From Litomosoides sigmodontis (taxonomy: Eukaryota > Nematoda > Chromadorea > Rhabditida > Onchocercidae): a DNA stretch of 64,000 nt. Below are positions 40,612 to 51,959 of the stretch, piece by piece (the first letter of the stretch is position 1; the number at the start of each line of letters is the position of its first letter). Where the stretch lies: contig OY718808.1 in NCBI GenBank assembly GCA_963070105.1, forward strand, positions 4,937,738 through 5,001,737. Direction: 5' to 3'. The notes below the pieces were generated by a model, which did no database searches, was not told the origin of the DNA, and saw only the letters and a program-made list of their open reading frames with translations. The translations under genes and the position numbers were made by a program.

Positions 40612-43144
40612 TTAGCCCTGCTTTTTCTTCAATGGACGGTACTCTGCAACTACGACTGCATGGTCCCTTTCATATGGTTCTAGCGTTACTTGCTCACGCG
40701 GTTTGAACCTCTCCTCCTTTAGTTTATTCACCTCATCAGCAAACACTGCTTCTGGTGCTGCAGTCGAATCAATGCAGTTTGCCTAAATAAAAATTACTAG
40801 ATGTTTTACATAGTAAAACTGCCGTAAACGGCTCATTTTGCCAAAAAAGTTTTGATTGCACATGAAAAGTTCGGGGTCCAGAAAATCACAAAAGAATGCT
40901 TTTCGAATCATGGCTAAGCAGCAAAACAATATCTATTTATCACTCCTTTTGTTCTGTCATTTACATATATTTGAGTCTATTTTTCATTTTGTTTTACAAC
41001 GGGCAGCAATTTCCTTCCAGAAACCGTGTATGCAATTCTCAAAATTGCGTGTACGGTTTCCATAACGCCTTTCATAGATGTACTTTATTTCCTCAGTGTT
41101 TAATATCCAGTATCATTAAAAGCTTAAACTTAATCTGAAAACATTCGGAAACCCTTCACAGTTTTCGTAAAATGGGGCTGGTTTACTTCCATGTCAACTT
41201 TGTACTCAACTGGCATGCACATCCCTGAGTAAGTCGATGAGGAAAACGTTTCGCTATACACAATATTACTTGAAGAAATTTCCCATATGTGAGTTTTCGA
41301 ACTACCATTTCACATGACTAAATCAGGGTCTCGAATCTTAAAATGCAATGACCTTGTTTAGGGCAGGATTTAGAATAGGAGTCACAAAGAATGAATTATA
41401 AAAAAAAAGGTAAAAGACGAAAAAGACGATAGTAAACGAACCTTAATCGATATTACAACATGCCCTCCACTCTTCAAGAAGTGATGAGCATTTATAGCAA
41501 CAATTCTAGCCTGATCAGGCTGGGCCACATCCGCAAATATTGTGTCCACCACTCCTGTAAGATTCTAGTTGAATATCAAAGTCAAAGTGACTCAATACAA
41601 TAACAAAATCAAAGAAACAAAATGTATAAATATGTGAGATACACATACCAATAAGCATCCTGTATTTTTGAGGATGACGAGCATCGTCTACAATGGGAAT
41701 GATATTTGGCCTTTTTTTTGCTATATTCAACAGATCCCGACCGGATCGATGAGAGAATTCCACAGCGTAAACCAAACCATCCTACAAAAGTATTTTGATA
41801 AATATTGAAATTGAGTTCACTTTTCATTAATAATTCCAATCAGGGAAAAGATTACCGGACCAACAATATCAGAGCAGTGCGACACAGTAGTACCAGATGC
41901 AGCACCCAAATAAAGAAGTTTCGATCCAGGCTTCATATGTATGTCATCCAAACCACCGAGTATAGAAGCTGCCAATTTTGATCGGAATGGATTCCAAATT
42001 CGATATTCAACCTTCTCCTTGTCATCATTTTCAATAGATACTCTTTTTTCACCATACACTGACTCACCAACAACTAAGTTGCGAGTACCCAATGCATCCT
42101 CTTTGCCTTTCACGATAAAAACGCCTGCATTTGAAAAAAGCATAAAATCTGGACATAGCGATTGGAAAATACTTTATCTAAACAGTGTCATACGGTATAA
42201 ATTTTCTCAACCACTGTAATGGAAATAATAAATAGAGAACGTGGAAGAAAAAATCGAGGTAAAATGAAATCTATTACAACTTAATAAAACCTTAAAAATT
42301 GGATTCAGCATAAGAAAACACTTTTAGCTAAGGAAAACTTTTTCCGCATAAAACAAAAGAAGCAAGAATAACCATAACTGACACTAACCTTCATGTCGAT
42401 GTGGTTCAATTATGACCTTTCTACCACCCCGCATTCCTCCACCTCGTCCTCCTCCTCGAGGGCTCCCACGACCACGTGGTGATCGTCCTCTTCCGCTACA
42501 AATGAAGAAACGATGAACTAAACACCTTTTCTATTTAAAATAAACTTGAAATTAACTACTGTTATTAACATATGAGACTTTAAAACTGATCACAAGAAAA
42601 CAATCTTACACCTTTTTCATTACACAGCTGACAACTGGCCATAAATAAAGCTATAAAAACATTTTAAGGAGTGCAAACGAACCCTCCGCGACTATCACCG
42701 CCTCCACCACGGAAACCTCTTCCTCCACTGCCTCCACTTCTCCTGTCACCAAAACTTCCCATTCCGAAGCCGTTTTTATCACCAAAACCACCTCGACCTG
42801 GAACTTGACAATGTCGTTGTACATTATATTGGTTGCAATTATCTTCTATACGTCTGTGCAAACAATAAGATCTTAGCTGGAAAAAAAGAGTGCATGGGAA
42901 ATCATCACCTCCTCCTCGGGGTGACCCACGAAATCCGCCACCTCTTGATGACCCTCGAAAACCGCCACCACCACCTCTCGGCGAACCTCGAAAGCCAATT
43001 CCATCTGAAAAAGTATTAGCAAATGATCTGTACAGAGAAGATGATCTATACCAGTCTACCACTGTTCGAATGAATAGCCCACTGAATGTACAAAAACTTA
43101 CTGGTAGCTGCGCCTCCTCTCGGCGTGTGAGTTGGATATCCCAT
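40612..43144 (-). CDS. fib-1: Fibrillarin, box C/D snoRNP 2'-O-methyltransferase
   Basis: Nucleolar enzyme that 2'-O-methylates rRNA using box C/D guide RNAs. Eight exons (43102-43144, 42909-43004, 42683-42797, 42389-42495, 41856-42124, 41649-41781, 41442-41554, 40612-40782) close in frame to 348 residues. Exons 1-4 encode the Gly/Arg-rich domain (for example [20 protein letters not shown]), followed by [13 protein letters not shown]. The methyltransferase domain shows [20 protein letters not shown] (SAM motif I), [42 protein letters not shown] and [15 protein letters not shown]. The C-terminus is RPLKKKQG. Length and domain order are standard. It is head to head with the Myb-like gene, with 0.64 kb between start codons. 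Antisense Ser/Pro-rich frames over the GAR exons are shadows. Confidence 0.98.
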
Positions 43145-43788
43145 TTTATAATATGCCAAAAACTGAAGTAGTTTTGAAAGTATTCAAAAATTGTACGAGT
43201 GCAGGGGAAACGATGTATGTACGTAACGGAAAAAAATCATAGAGGAAGAGAGACTTCACAGGACAGAGAGGTCTATTATGCTGGAGAAAGAGTGCGTACC
43301 ATAAGCAAAGACAGGGAAATGAGAAGCTACTGGATACAATACATTCCCCATGCACCTAATATGCCAACAGAGCGTAACACACATAATATCCCTTTACTCA
43401 TTACTAAGCTATAGTGAGGCCGTCCGGAAAATAAAACAGGAAAACAGCTTTAGGTCCACGAATCCCTCATATCGATCACCACCCACTCAGCCTAAACTCC
43501 GACCTTATACAAATGCAATTTTTCATGATGCACCTTGGATTTCATTTAGTTAACGATGATGGGTTGGTTTGCTGTTGAGCTGCCAAGGAGCGAGGAATTG
43601 AGCAATTGTTGGTTTTGTATTTCAGGCTGGCTTATATACGCTGTTTCTCCTTTTGGGGAACAACTACTTCATTGTAAAGAAAGACTTTCTTCAACTCGGT
43701 TGTCTCCTAATCAGAGCGCATTCTATTCCTCATCCATCTCTGATGAAAAGAGGAGCGGTAGTTCTGGAATCATCCGATAGTTGGGAGG
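43145..43788. promoter_or_regulatory. Divergent promoter region, fib-1 / Myb-like gene
   Basis: 644 bases between two outward-facing starts. A TTGTATTTCAG acceptor at about 43615-43625 probably receives the leader of the plus-strand mRNA. The frame 43556-43780 has no domain and ends just before the Myb-like ATG, so I treat it as 5' leader. Confidence 0.45.
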
Positions 43789-46700
43789 ATGGATTCTGAT
43801 GGAGAATGTTGTTCCCGTCGTTCGAAAGTATTGTTGCCAGAGACAGGTGTGTTGACAAAAGATGGCATTCTGTTCTATCATTTAAGACGATACGCACTAA
43901 AATCCATTCATCTGCAACGACTCAAGCAGTGTGGTTCGTTTTCATTTTATTCTTTCAATCGTTTTTTTTATTAGCTTAAAATATTTTAAAAAATTTGGAT
44001 AAAAAATAATTTAAATTAGTGAGTTGATTCTTAAAAGCATGTTTACAAGTTAAGGAATGGCGGTATTTATATTCTCTTGCCTTATCAGCTTATATATGTG
44101 TGCTTATTAACTTTTTCTTTTGGCCAATAATTTAATTAAATCTTGTGCATTTTTCAAGGGATTAAATTGAAATCTGGACAGTTTTCAAGTGAAGAAAATG
44201 AGCGGCTTAAAGAGGTTTGATCTATTCATTTGATGTTTTGCTGCATTTTTCCAAAAACCTTGTTTGGGGTAGTATTTTTTACTCCATGTCTCTTTATAAG
44301 TGTTAATTTTGGTGCGCTAGAGATCGTATTCCTTTTTCTTGGAAAGTTTTTTAATATACTTTCGAAATTTTACCGCAGCTTTTTTTTAGAATTGGGAAAA
44401 ATATGCAACAGCAAATAATGTCGAGTACAATCGAGCTTATGAATTTGCAGGTGGCTATAGCAAAGAAATGAGTCGTGACGAGCGGTTTAATTTGTTAATT
44501 TTCCAGAATAAAACAAACTTTGTCCCAGCAATGTGTAAGTTTTCTCATATAATGGTGAAGGAGAAATTGATTCGTGGTAGTGAATTTCTTCCCATCAAAA
44601 AAGCATCACATCAATATTTCAATACCCCGTTTATGTCATTTCTAATGTTATCGTTTTCAACCGTCATCACTCGCTTAGGTGAAGGATTCAACGATCGAAC
44701 AGGGCGACAGGTCATTAGCAGAATGGTAATTTTGTATGATCCGGGTGAAAAAAGCAGGTGTTTATTTTACTCTTATTTACTAGATTTTTTTTTTCAGCAT
44801 TTGGTGAGAAGTACATTAGTGATTTTGGAGATAAGCATCTAAATAAAAAGCTACAGAAGTCGAACAACGTCTTTTATGAAAATTAGTTGTCTGTTAATTT
44901 TGCAGCATTGATTGCGGAGCACGTTGACATGAAAAATTAAGATGGCATAGTTTTTTTTATCAAAAAAAGCCCTTTCAAATCAAGTGTTTTTATAGGAATA
45001 GATTTGTAAATTTATTCCACGCGATTGTCGTTCTTGTGGAATATTTGTTTTTCATGTAAAGGCCAGAATGGAGTGATGAACTAGAGAAAGAGTTTGAGAA
45101 GTTGTATGCTGCGGGTTTGACATCTCGGGCTATAAGTTTTCGCTTGAAACGATGCAAAACCGAAATAGATTATCGAATTAAAATATTGAGAAGGAGAACA
45201 GAAAAACCATATGATTTTGACAATTGTGACACTGAATTGGCTGATAGCACGCGACAAGTTCTTTATGGTAGCATAAATTTTGCTGTTTTTGCATAAATTT
45301 CATAAGATTCATATCAATTATTCGTATTTCTTGCTTATTAGGACTTACGAAAACTACTGCTTGCACAATATGTGCACCATCATTCTTCTCCTTGAATCAG
45401 TTATGAAGAATTGTTATTTACAAATTTTGGATTACTTTTTCTTTCAGTGTGCAATTATATATGAAAAGCAAATTTCCATTTTTTTAAAGGTTTTGTGACT
45501 AAATGGTTGCGTCCTCATAGCTGTCCTTTGGAATTAGAAGCAATGTTACCAGAAAAAGAAAAATGGAATGTGGCTGACTTTGCACTGCTTCAAGATCAGG
45601 AAAAGGCCATGTTGTGTTTGCCTTGGCTTTCACTTACTTGGAAGATGTTGCGTCCTGTTCCTGTAATAAAGAATTTTTGGTATTGGTTTTTATATTAATA
45701 GATTGTTAGATTTTAACTTCAAGTATCATTTACATGATTATAATAGATTGTTAACAGCCAAAGAAACAAAACTTGACCCTGTAGGAAAGAAAAGAACCAA
45801 ATCATGTAAATCCTTTTAAATATGGTTGCATAAAGCTAGCTCCCTATACAAAGCGGATTTTTCACGTAAGTATCGTGAAACCACAACCCTTGAAATTTTC
45901 AAAATTCCTAAAGCACGCTTAAATTATAACAGTACATTTGAGTTTAAAACATTTCAATTCTGTTACTGCTTTGATAGTGCTTGAATGTTCTCAGAATGTG
46001 AATTTTGATTCTTATTGCAGGTCGAAAGAGGTCGAAAGATTACGTGAAGCCTGCGAACGATTTCATGGCGATACAGAAAAAGCTACAGATTTCTGCATGC
46101 CAAAACTTCCTCTAATAAGTGTTGGTGAATACAGACGTGCTCTAAACCTATTTCTGGAACAAAAGCCGGTGTTCCTTTATCGTCTTGATATTAAAAAATT
46201 GCAGAAGAGGTGTTCATTTCAATTGTTCCAACTGCTTTAATAAGAAATCAGTAATCACTGATTGTGAACACTGAAGAAATCAGCGGTAGTCACTGGTTGC
46301 GTAAACTGACCGTGAATACTATCTTTGGCGTTTATATTTTGAAATTTGCATAAAACATTCTCGCATCATGTCGGCTAATATTGTGGATAATTTTAACCGA
46401 GGGATCAAAAGTAATAAGGATTCGAATTTAAAGACCATGCCGGCTAATTGTTTTGAGTACCATGTATGAGTAGATGAGTAAGAGAGATTCTAGCATAACT
46501 ATCATACTCATAACCACGAAAGTTATATTACAGAATCGAAGAGGAAAATTTAATTGGGTATTGTACGGATGGTCTAATGGAAGCTGAATTTCTGAAGAGA
46601 ATGGTTTACATTCATATTTCAAATTTTAGAAAAACCATAAGTGCGGCAAATCTCGGGAATATCACTTGTATTGGTAAGCGCCTTTAAAGCGGATTATATT

Positions 46701-47562
46701 CTCTAAAAGCTTATTTGTAGAAGTTCAAGCAAGTTGTATATTGACGGGTTACTGTTAATTCACAAGCTATAATAGGTAGGAACTAAATGTAGTCTGACTT
46801 GGTACGCGTCGCTACCTAAGCAATCGTGATTATCAACCATAAAATGCTTTCAGTTTTTGAAAAAGGTTTCAATTTTCAGATTGGATTACCGTCCTCATCG
46901 AATACCTAAAACACTTAGATGAAAGCAGCAGGAATTGGCACTATAATATGGGACATATAAGGGAACTTATTTCAAAAAAAATGGAAGATTTTAAAAATTC
47001 TTTGGATAGCAGTAGTGGTTCTACTATGAATGATTCATCTCCTTATTCAGCAACACCTAACAGAAAAGATGAACGGAAAGCTTATATATCATGCATTAAT
47101 GGTCCAGAAGTCACAAATACTCAAGAATCTACAAGAGAGGAAGAACCAGTTTCTGTCAATGTTTTTGTCGAGTACCTCACCGATAAATTAAAAAACCTTA
47201 TCGAATCTAGAATTTTGTTGTTTGATGAGCATCGGCAGCGCAAATTTACGAAAAAATTAAGGAAAATTATGAAAAAGGATGAAAAACTGGAGGCATTGCA
47301 AGAATTGGTTGAGAAAATGATTTTCAAACTGGAAGATGAGCAAAAAATGAGATTGACAAAGAAGTATCAAAAGATTATGAGGCGATTTCGTAAAATGCAA
47401 GAAAAAAGTACTGCAAGTGACGTTCACTGTGAACTTAATGATGTAGGAATGACTGGTAAAAGCTGTGGTGATGGAGATGAGACGGAAAATTGTATGGATT
47501 ATTCTAGAGGAATTACTGAAATCATCGAAGACGCAAAGCAGTTGAATTCCAGTAATTTTTAA
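43789..47562 (+). CDS. Myb/SANT-like DNA-binding protein (DMTF1/TTF1-type, tentative)
   Basis: Exons 43789-43933, 44159-44214, 44390-44534, 44679-44757, 45062-45267 and 45490-45662 are phase-consistent. Further exons lie near 45785-45805 and 46021-46208, at about 46630-46671, and in a long last exon from about 46881 to the stop at 47560-47562. The junctions between 45662 and 46021 are unresolved. The N-terminal half has tryptophan/aromatic helix sets typical of divergent Myb repeats (GQFSSEENERLKENWEKYAT, FNDRTGRQVISRMVILYD, PEWSDELEKEFEKLYAAGLT then SRAISFRLKRC), followed by WLSLTWKMLRPVP. Such spaced SANT units occur in DMTF1 and in the Pol I terminator TTF1/Reb1. The C-terminus is coiled-coil and basic, with two similar Lys-rich heptad blocks. 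Function is inferred from the fold only. Confidence 0.6.
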
Positions 47563-49153
47563 TTCCAGTAATCTTTTAATTTTTTAAAAAAAATTCCAGT
47601 AATGCCTGTTTTGAGCTCATGAATGTTGCAGCTCAAAAAGGAAGAAGGACGTAGTAAAGGAAGATCAAAACAAATAAAAAGAGAGGAAATGAGAGGTGTT
47701 TGAAGAAACTCCGTTTCGTTAAGGCTAAATGAACTAGAGAAACTAATTCAAAAAGTCGGATGAAAATATGGATATCGTTCCACTACCGGAAAAGAATAAA
47801 TTATGCGTGGAATGAAGGGAAGCAGCATTCACTGGTTTCCACAGTTCGGCAACGTAGGCTGTTGAAATCCGAAGTCTCATCATCCTCATATGGCACGTGT
47901 ACATTACACTGTTCCCTTACTGTGATTTTGTTATCTGTTGTGATTTTATGGGCCTAGTTCTTTCAACACACCCCTTTCGCACGATCTGAAATTGTGAAGT
48001 TTTGTTTGGGATAATTTCTATATCTCTGGTAAAAACTGAATCAATCATTTGGATCGAATACGTAGCGTTAGCTTGACTTTTTAATATGCAGTACTTTATC
48101 AAGCACTTGGTCCATCCTGATGCATTATATTTGCTTTCTTGTTGCTGGTTATACTAATTACTACGTTTTCAGCACGGTAGAGTGCGTCATGGATCACGCA
48201 TATTGTAAACTTGGTGTTAAGGACCCATTTTATTGACGACCTTGTAACTAATTAGGACATTATCGCGAATACTAATTCATTAATAACCGAAATGTATTGG
48301 AATAGTTTTTTCCAACTTTTTCAAAACTTGAGTTGTCGCAGCTATGAGTCCCCCAGGAAGATCCACTATTAAGGGTGATTTCACGATGCTGAAATATGCC
48401 TTGCATTTGTGCTGTTTTGTAATGATAGAAGCCATGAATCAAATAGCAAAAGCAAATGAGCAAAACACAATATATGCCCCAAGTAGTATGATAAATGAAA
48501 TTCGACGCGTGAATTAATTTCAGTTTTTCTTTAATGAATGGTCATACCCATCTTTAGTGTCTATAATATTATACACTGTGCAAAGGCAATTCATTTAACT
48601 TTTATATTCCACTCAGTGTGAAATGTCGTTTTACATTAAAAAAAAAAAAACAAAAAACAAGGCTATACAGCTCAAAATTCATATAAAATTTGGCAAAGTT
48701 GTGTTCTCTCAACTAAACACGAGCAGATTTCGTGGGAGCTTGTGTGAAATGGGGGTGAAACGTCAGTACAATCTACTTATAAACTTTAGTAAAATTTCTC
48801 AACCTGTATGCTATTTCTTTTGCAGTTTCCAAGCCGTTATAGAAGTTAACTTTTTTCCTAGTAGTAATTTGAATTATAAAAATGGATAATTGGACAATTC
48901 AATGGTATCGGAACTACTTATTTTGGAAAACTACCATTTTAGAATTTATTACATTGTACTGGCAAATTATAATGTTGAAACCATGTCAAACTCATAAACT
49001 CTGATTAAAGACCGATTCAAAGTCCCCAATTACGTTAATGTTTTGAATATAGTCTTGAAATGCGAAGATTCTGTACCAAGTTTTCATTTACATAATAGAA
49101 AAACATTACCAACGTACAATGGATGTTTCATGAAATATTTCCAAAACAAAAAT
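47563..49153. other. Convergent intergenic region
   Basis: 1.6 kb between the convergent Myb-like gene and pbs-5. It holds 3' UTRs. No frame has splice or domain support. A 12-A run occurs near 48638-48650. Confidence 0.45.
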
Positions 49154-50982
49154 TTATGTTTCAACTTCAGGCTCGTAAACAATATCTCGTCCCAGCTCAC
49201 TAGCAAATTCATAATAAAGTTGCGAGACATCAAGTGGCGGAAAGCGTATTTTCTCAGTTGGAGAAATGTGTACCACTGCAAGAATTAATATAAGCTACTT
49301 TAAGTAGACAGAACTATAAAACAAGCAAAACACAAAATGGATCAAGCAGGAAGCGTGAAGTCTGCTAAAAACTAACTATTACAAACACCGCCAGAACCGG
49401 TGTCACGATAAGTAGCATGCATTATTCCTCGTCGACCCAGTTTGTATGCTTCTTCATCCGTCATTTTGGGCTCGTAAAAATTATCTAGGATACCATAAGC
49501 ACTGAAATGAGTCAATGTTGTAGTAATTTATGTACATTTATGCCGCAATTTTTTCGAGAACATCTGGATCAGTTTTTAGAACATTTCCATACATACTCCC
49601 TACTTTAAGACAAAAACTCTCCATCTTTTAGTAGTAACTGATGAAAGTTCTAATATTCAGATACATATAAAAAACACACCTCAGCGAGCCCGAACCTATG
49701 CTACACAATCTTAATTGAACACGCTGTCCTTCATTGTCGACTCTGAAAATTGCGGGACCACGCTTATCATACCCGGCAATCATAGAACCCTGTAAAAAGC
49801 GGCCAAATTTTGAATAAGCATTCATTCCGCTCCCATACTTTATCAATAACTTTGTGATTAATTAACATTCTCCAATGAACACCGGTGCTATGACAAGAGT
49901 AAAATATAATTAAAAAGAACATATCCTCTAAAAACTTTGCTTCCAGAATTTATGTAAAATGTTGTTAGCAAAAAAAACCCACAACTGACAATCCATGATT
50001 TCGATAAGAATACAGAACATTCTGGAAATACTTGCTTGCAGCAGCCACAGTAATTTCTGTCTTTTCTCGAAGTTCGTATAGTCTAAAAAATGAGTGGAAG
50101 TAAAGATGCAAAAAAATTAAAAAAAAACTACAATAGTGCAAACTAACGTGCAATATTTAGCAACAATGCGTGTCCAAAACTGGCAGTCCGCAGCGCCACC
50201 AGCCATGGTAGTCACCATACGATCCCCAATATCCAATATTTTCATAACACTTTTAGACGCTGAAACGAAATTTTACTTTATATAAACTATAAACCTTCAT
50301 ACATCTAATACAGTTATGAAAATTCTTTAGTTTTCACTGCGAATGAATAAAAATGAATCTGGATAAAATCAGATTACATATGTATTCTCCTGCAGATGCA
50401 CGAGAATCCACAGCCACTATAATCCCTCCCTTATCTGCCGGTGTTTTTGGCTCATAGATGAATGCAAGTGTTGTAGTTCCTTTCAAAAACTGTAAGTTCT
50501 TTGCACCAGAATGTGTACCGAAATGTGATTCAACAAATTCAGCAGCCTGAAAGCAGATCTCATGTGCTTTCACATATTTATGCAGCAAAATGCTTGTTCT
50601 CCTACCCCGCTCCTCCCCGCATTAACTTAGAACTTTGAATCTTAGAAGCGTGTGGTATGACGTAAACAAGTAGACTATATAGCGGTATCTGAGCTCATCT
50701 CTCCCCTCCTTGAAGACTTCTGAAGCTCAGGCACCATTGTTAGCCGCTTTCGCAGCATATTTTATTAGTAATCAATATGCTTATTTCCCGGTAGTGCCAT
50801 ACGACGGTAAGAGGCTAAAAAATCGAACCTCTTCATAAACTACAGTCATCAGTACTTTTCACCCAGAGTCTGAAAGAATTACTCACTGTTCCATATGGAG
50901 GCTGCATGAAGTACAAATCGTCGACGCTTGGTTCATGAAGGTCACGCTGCGGGACATCCCCATCTACGACACCGGTCAACAT
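49154..50982 (-). CDS. pbs-5: 20S proteasome subunit beta type-5 (chymotrypsin-like)
   Basis: N-terminal-nucleophile protease of the 20S core. Seven exons (50887-50982, 50378-50546, 50148-50259, 49986-50082, 49680-49789, 49377-49501, 49154-49275) close to 276 residues. The propeptide precedes [10 protein letters not shown], giving a mature N-terminus at the catalytic Thr1 after autocleavage at Gly-Thr. [15 protein letters not shown] carries the conserved Asp, followed by [75 protein letters not shown] and [15 protein letters not shown] short insertion (YEPKTPADK) between the first two strands is also present in the C. elegans subunit as I remember it. The donor at the end of exon 6 is GTTAGT; choosing it restores GGVCN. 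The start follows an AG acceptor directly. Confidence 0.97.
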
Positions 50983-51959
50983 CTATAACTGCAGAAACGA
51001 AATCTCAACTGCGCGCCAAAACACTCAAAAAGCAACAAACGCGGACACCCCACCCCCAACCCTCCTACCACTACCTCGCCCTCATCAACGACTGAGACTC
51101 ATGAGACCAGTTTCGGTGCGCTACTCTGGTTTTGTCATTTCGCTACCGATACATGGATCAGTTGGGTGTTCGGTTGATCTTGACTGGTTTGCCGGAAGAA
51201 ATGGCTAACAGTAGTTAGTACTAAACTTTTATTATTGGAAAATAAACTTTGAGTAGTTGCAGATATCGTGGCACTGTACTGATTAATAGTAAAATCTTAA
51301 ATAAGGTGATGGTGGCATTAATTTCAAAATAATTTTTGCTTTGCAAAATATTTGAAAGTGTTTCATTACGGATTTGCGCATTTGATTTTTCATTTTCTGT
51401 GGCCATTTAAAATGTTTGTGATCGCATTCATCGTTCCATCCACTAGTTCTTTTACAGACTTCTAAACATAACAGACTTCTAAACATATTAGTTCCCAGTT
51501 CTCAAAAAAACGATTTGTTGCAATTTTGATTGCTTCAAATTCAATGTTATGTGATGAAGTTGTGCAAAAATTGGTTACTGCAATAATTTATGAGTATAGT
51601 GAAGTCTGCATACAGTATGGGAGATCGCCATACAGAGTGTATCGATAGAGCAATTGCATTTTGAAAACAATTGTACATTAAGTATATGACAATGCAAAGT
51701 CATAACAATCAAAAAATATAACAGCTCCGTTAGATTTTCTCTTCAAGAATCGCCATATCTCACCAAATTTTTGGTCGATAATAGAAATAGAATTAGAAAA
51801 ACATTCAAAAATGAACAAAACACTCTTTTAAATGTAATGAACAAACTCATTTCGAAATTGATAGTTACAATTGGAAAAATTATCAATCTAGTGGTGCTAA
51901 AATCACTTATTTGAAAGGGTTATTTCTTAAGATGGTAATGAAAGCACAACTGAAAGGAT
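50983..51959. other. Intergenic between pbs-5 promoter and the secreted-protein gene
   Basis: About 1 kb. The part next to pbs-5 (50983-51200) is GC-richer and probably promoter. The rest is AT-rich 3' flank of the neighbouring minus-strand gene. No supported exon. Confidence 0.45.

Noticed and set aside
41941..42219. 92-codon plus-strand frame
   Set aside because: Shadow of the fibrillarin methyltransferase exon.
42890..43171. Pro-rich plus-strand frame
   Set aside because: Antisense of the Gly/Arg-rich exons of fibrillarin; Pro-rich content follows from GGN codons.
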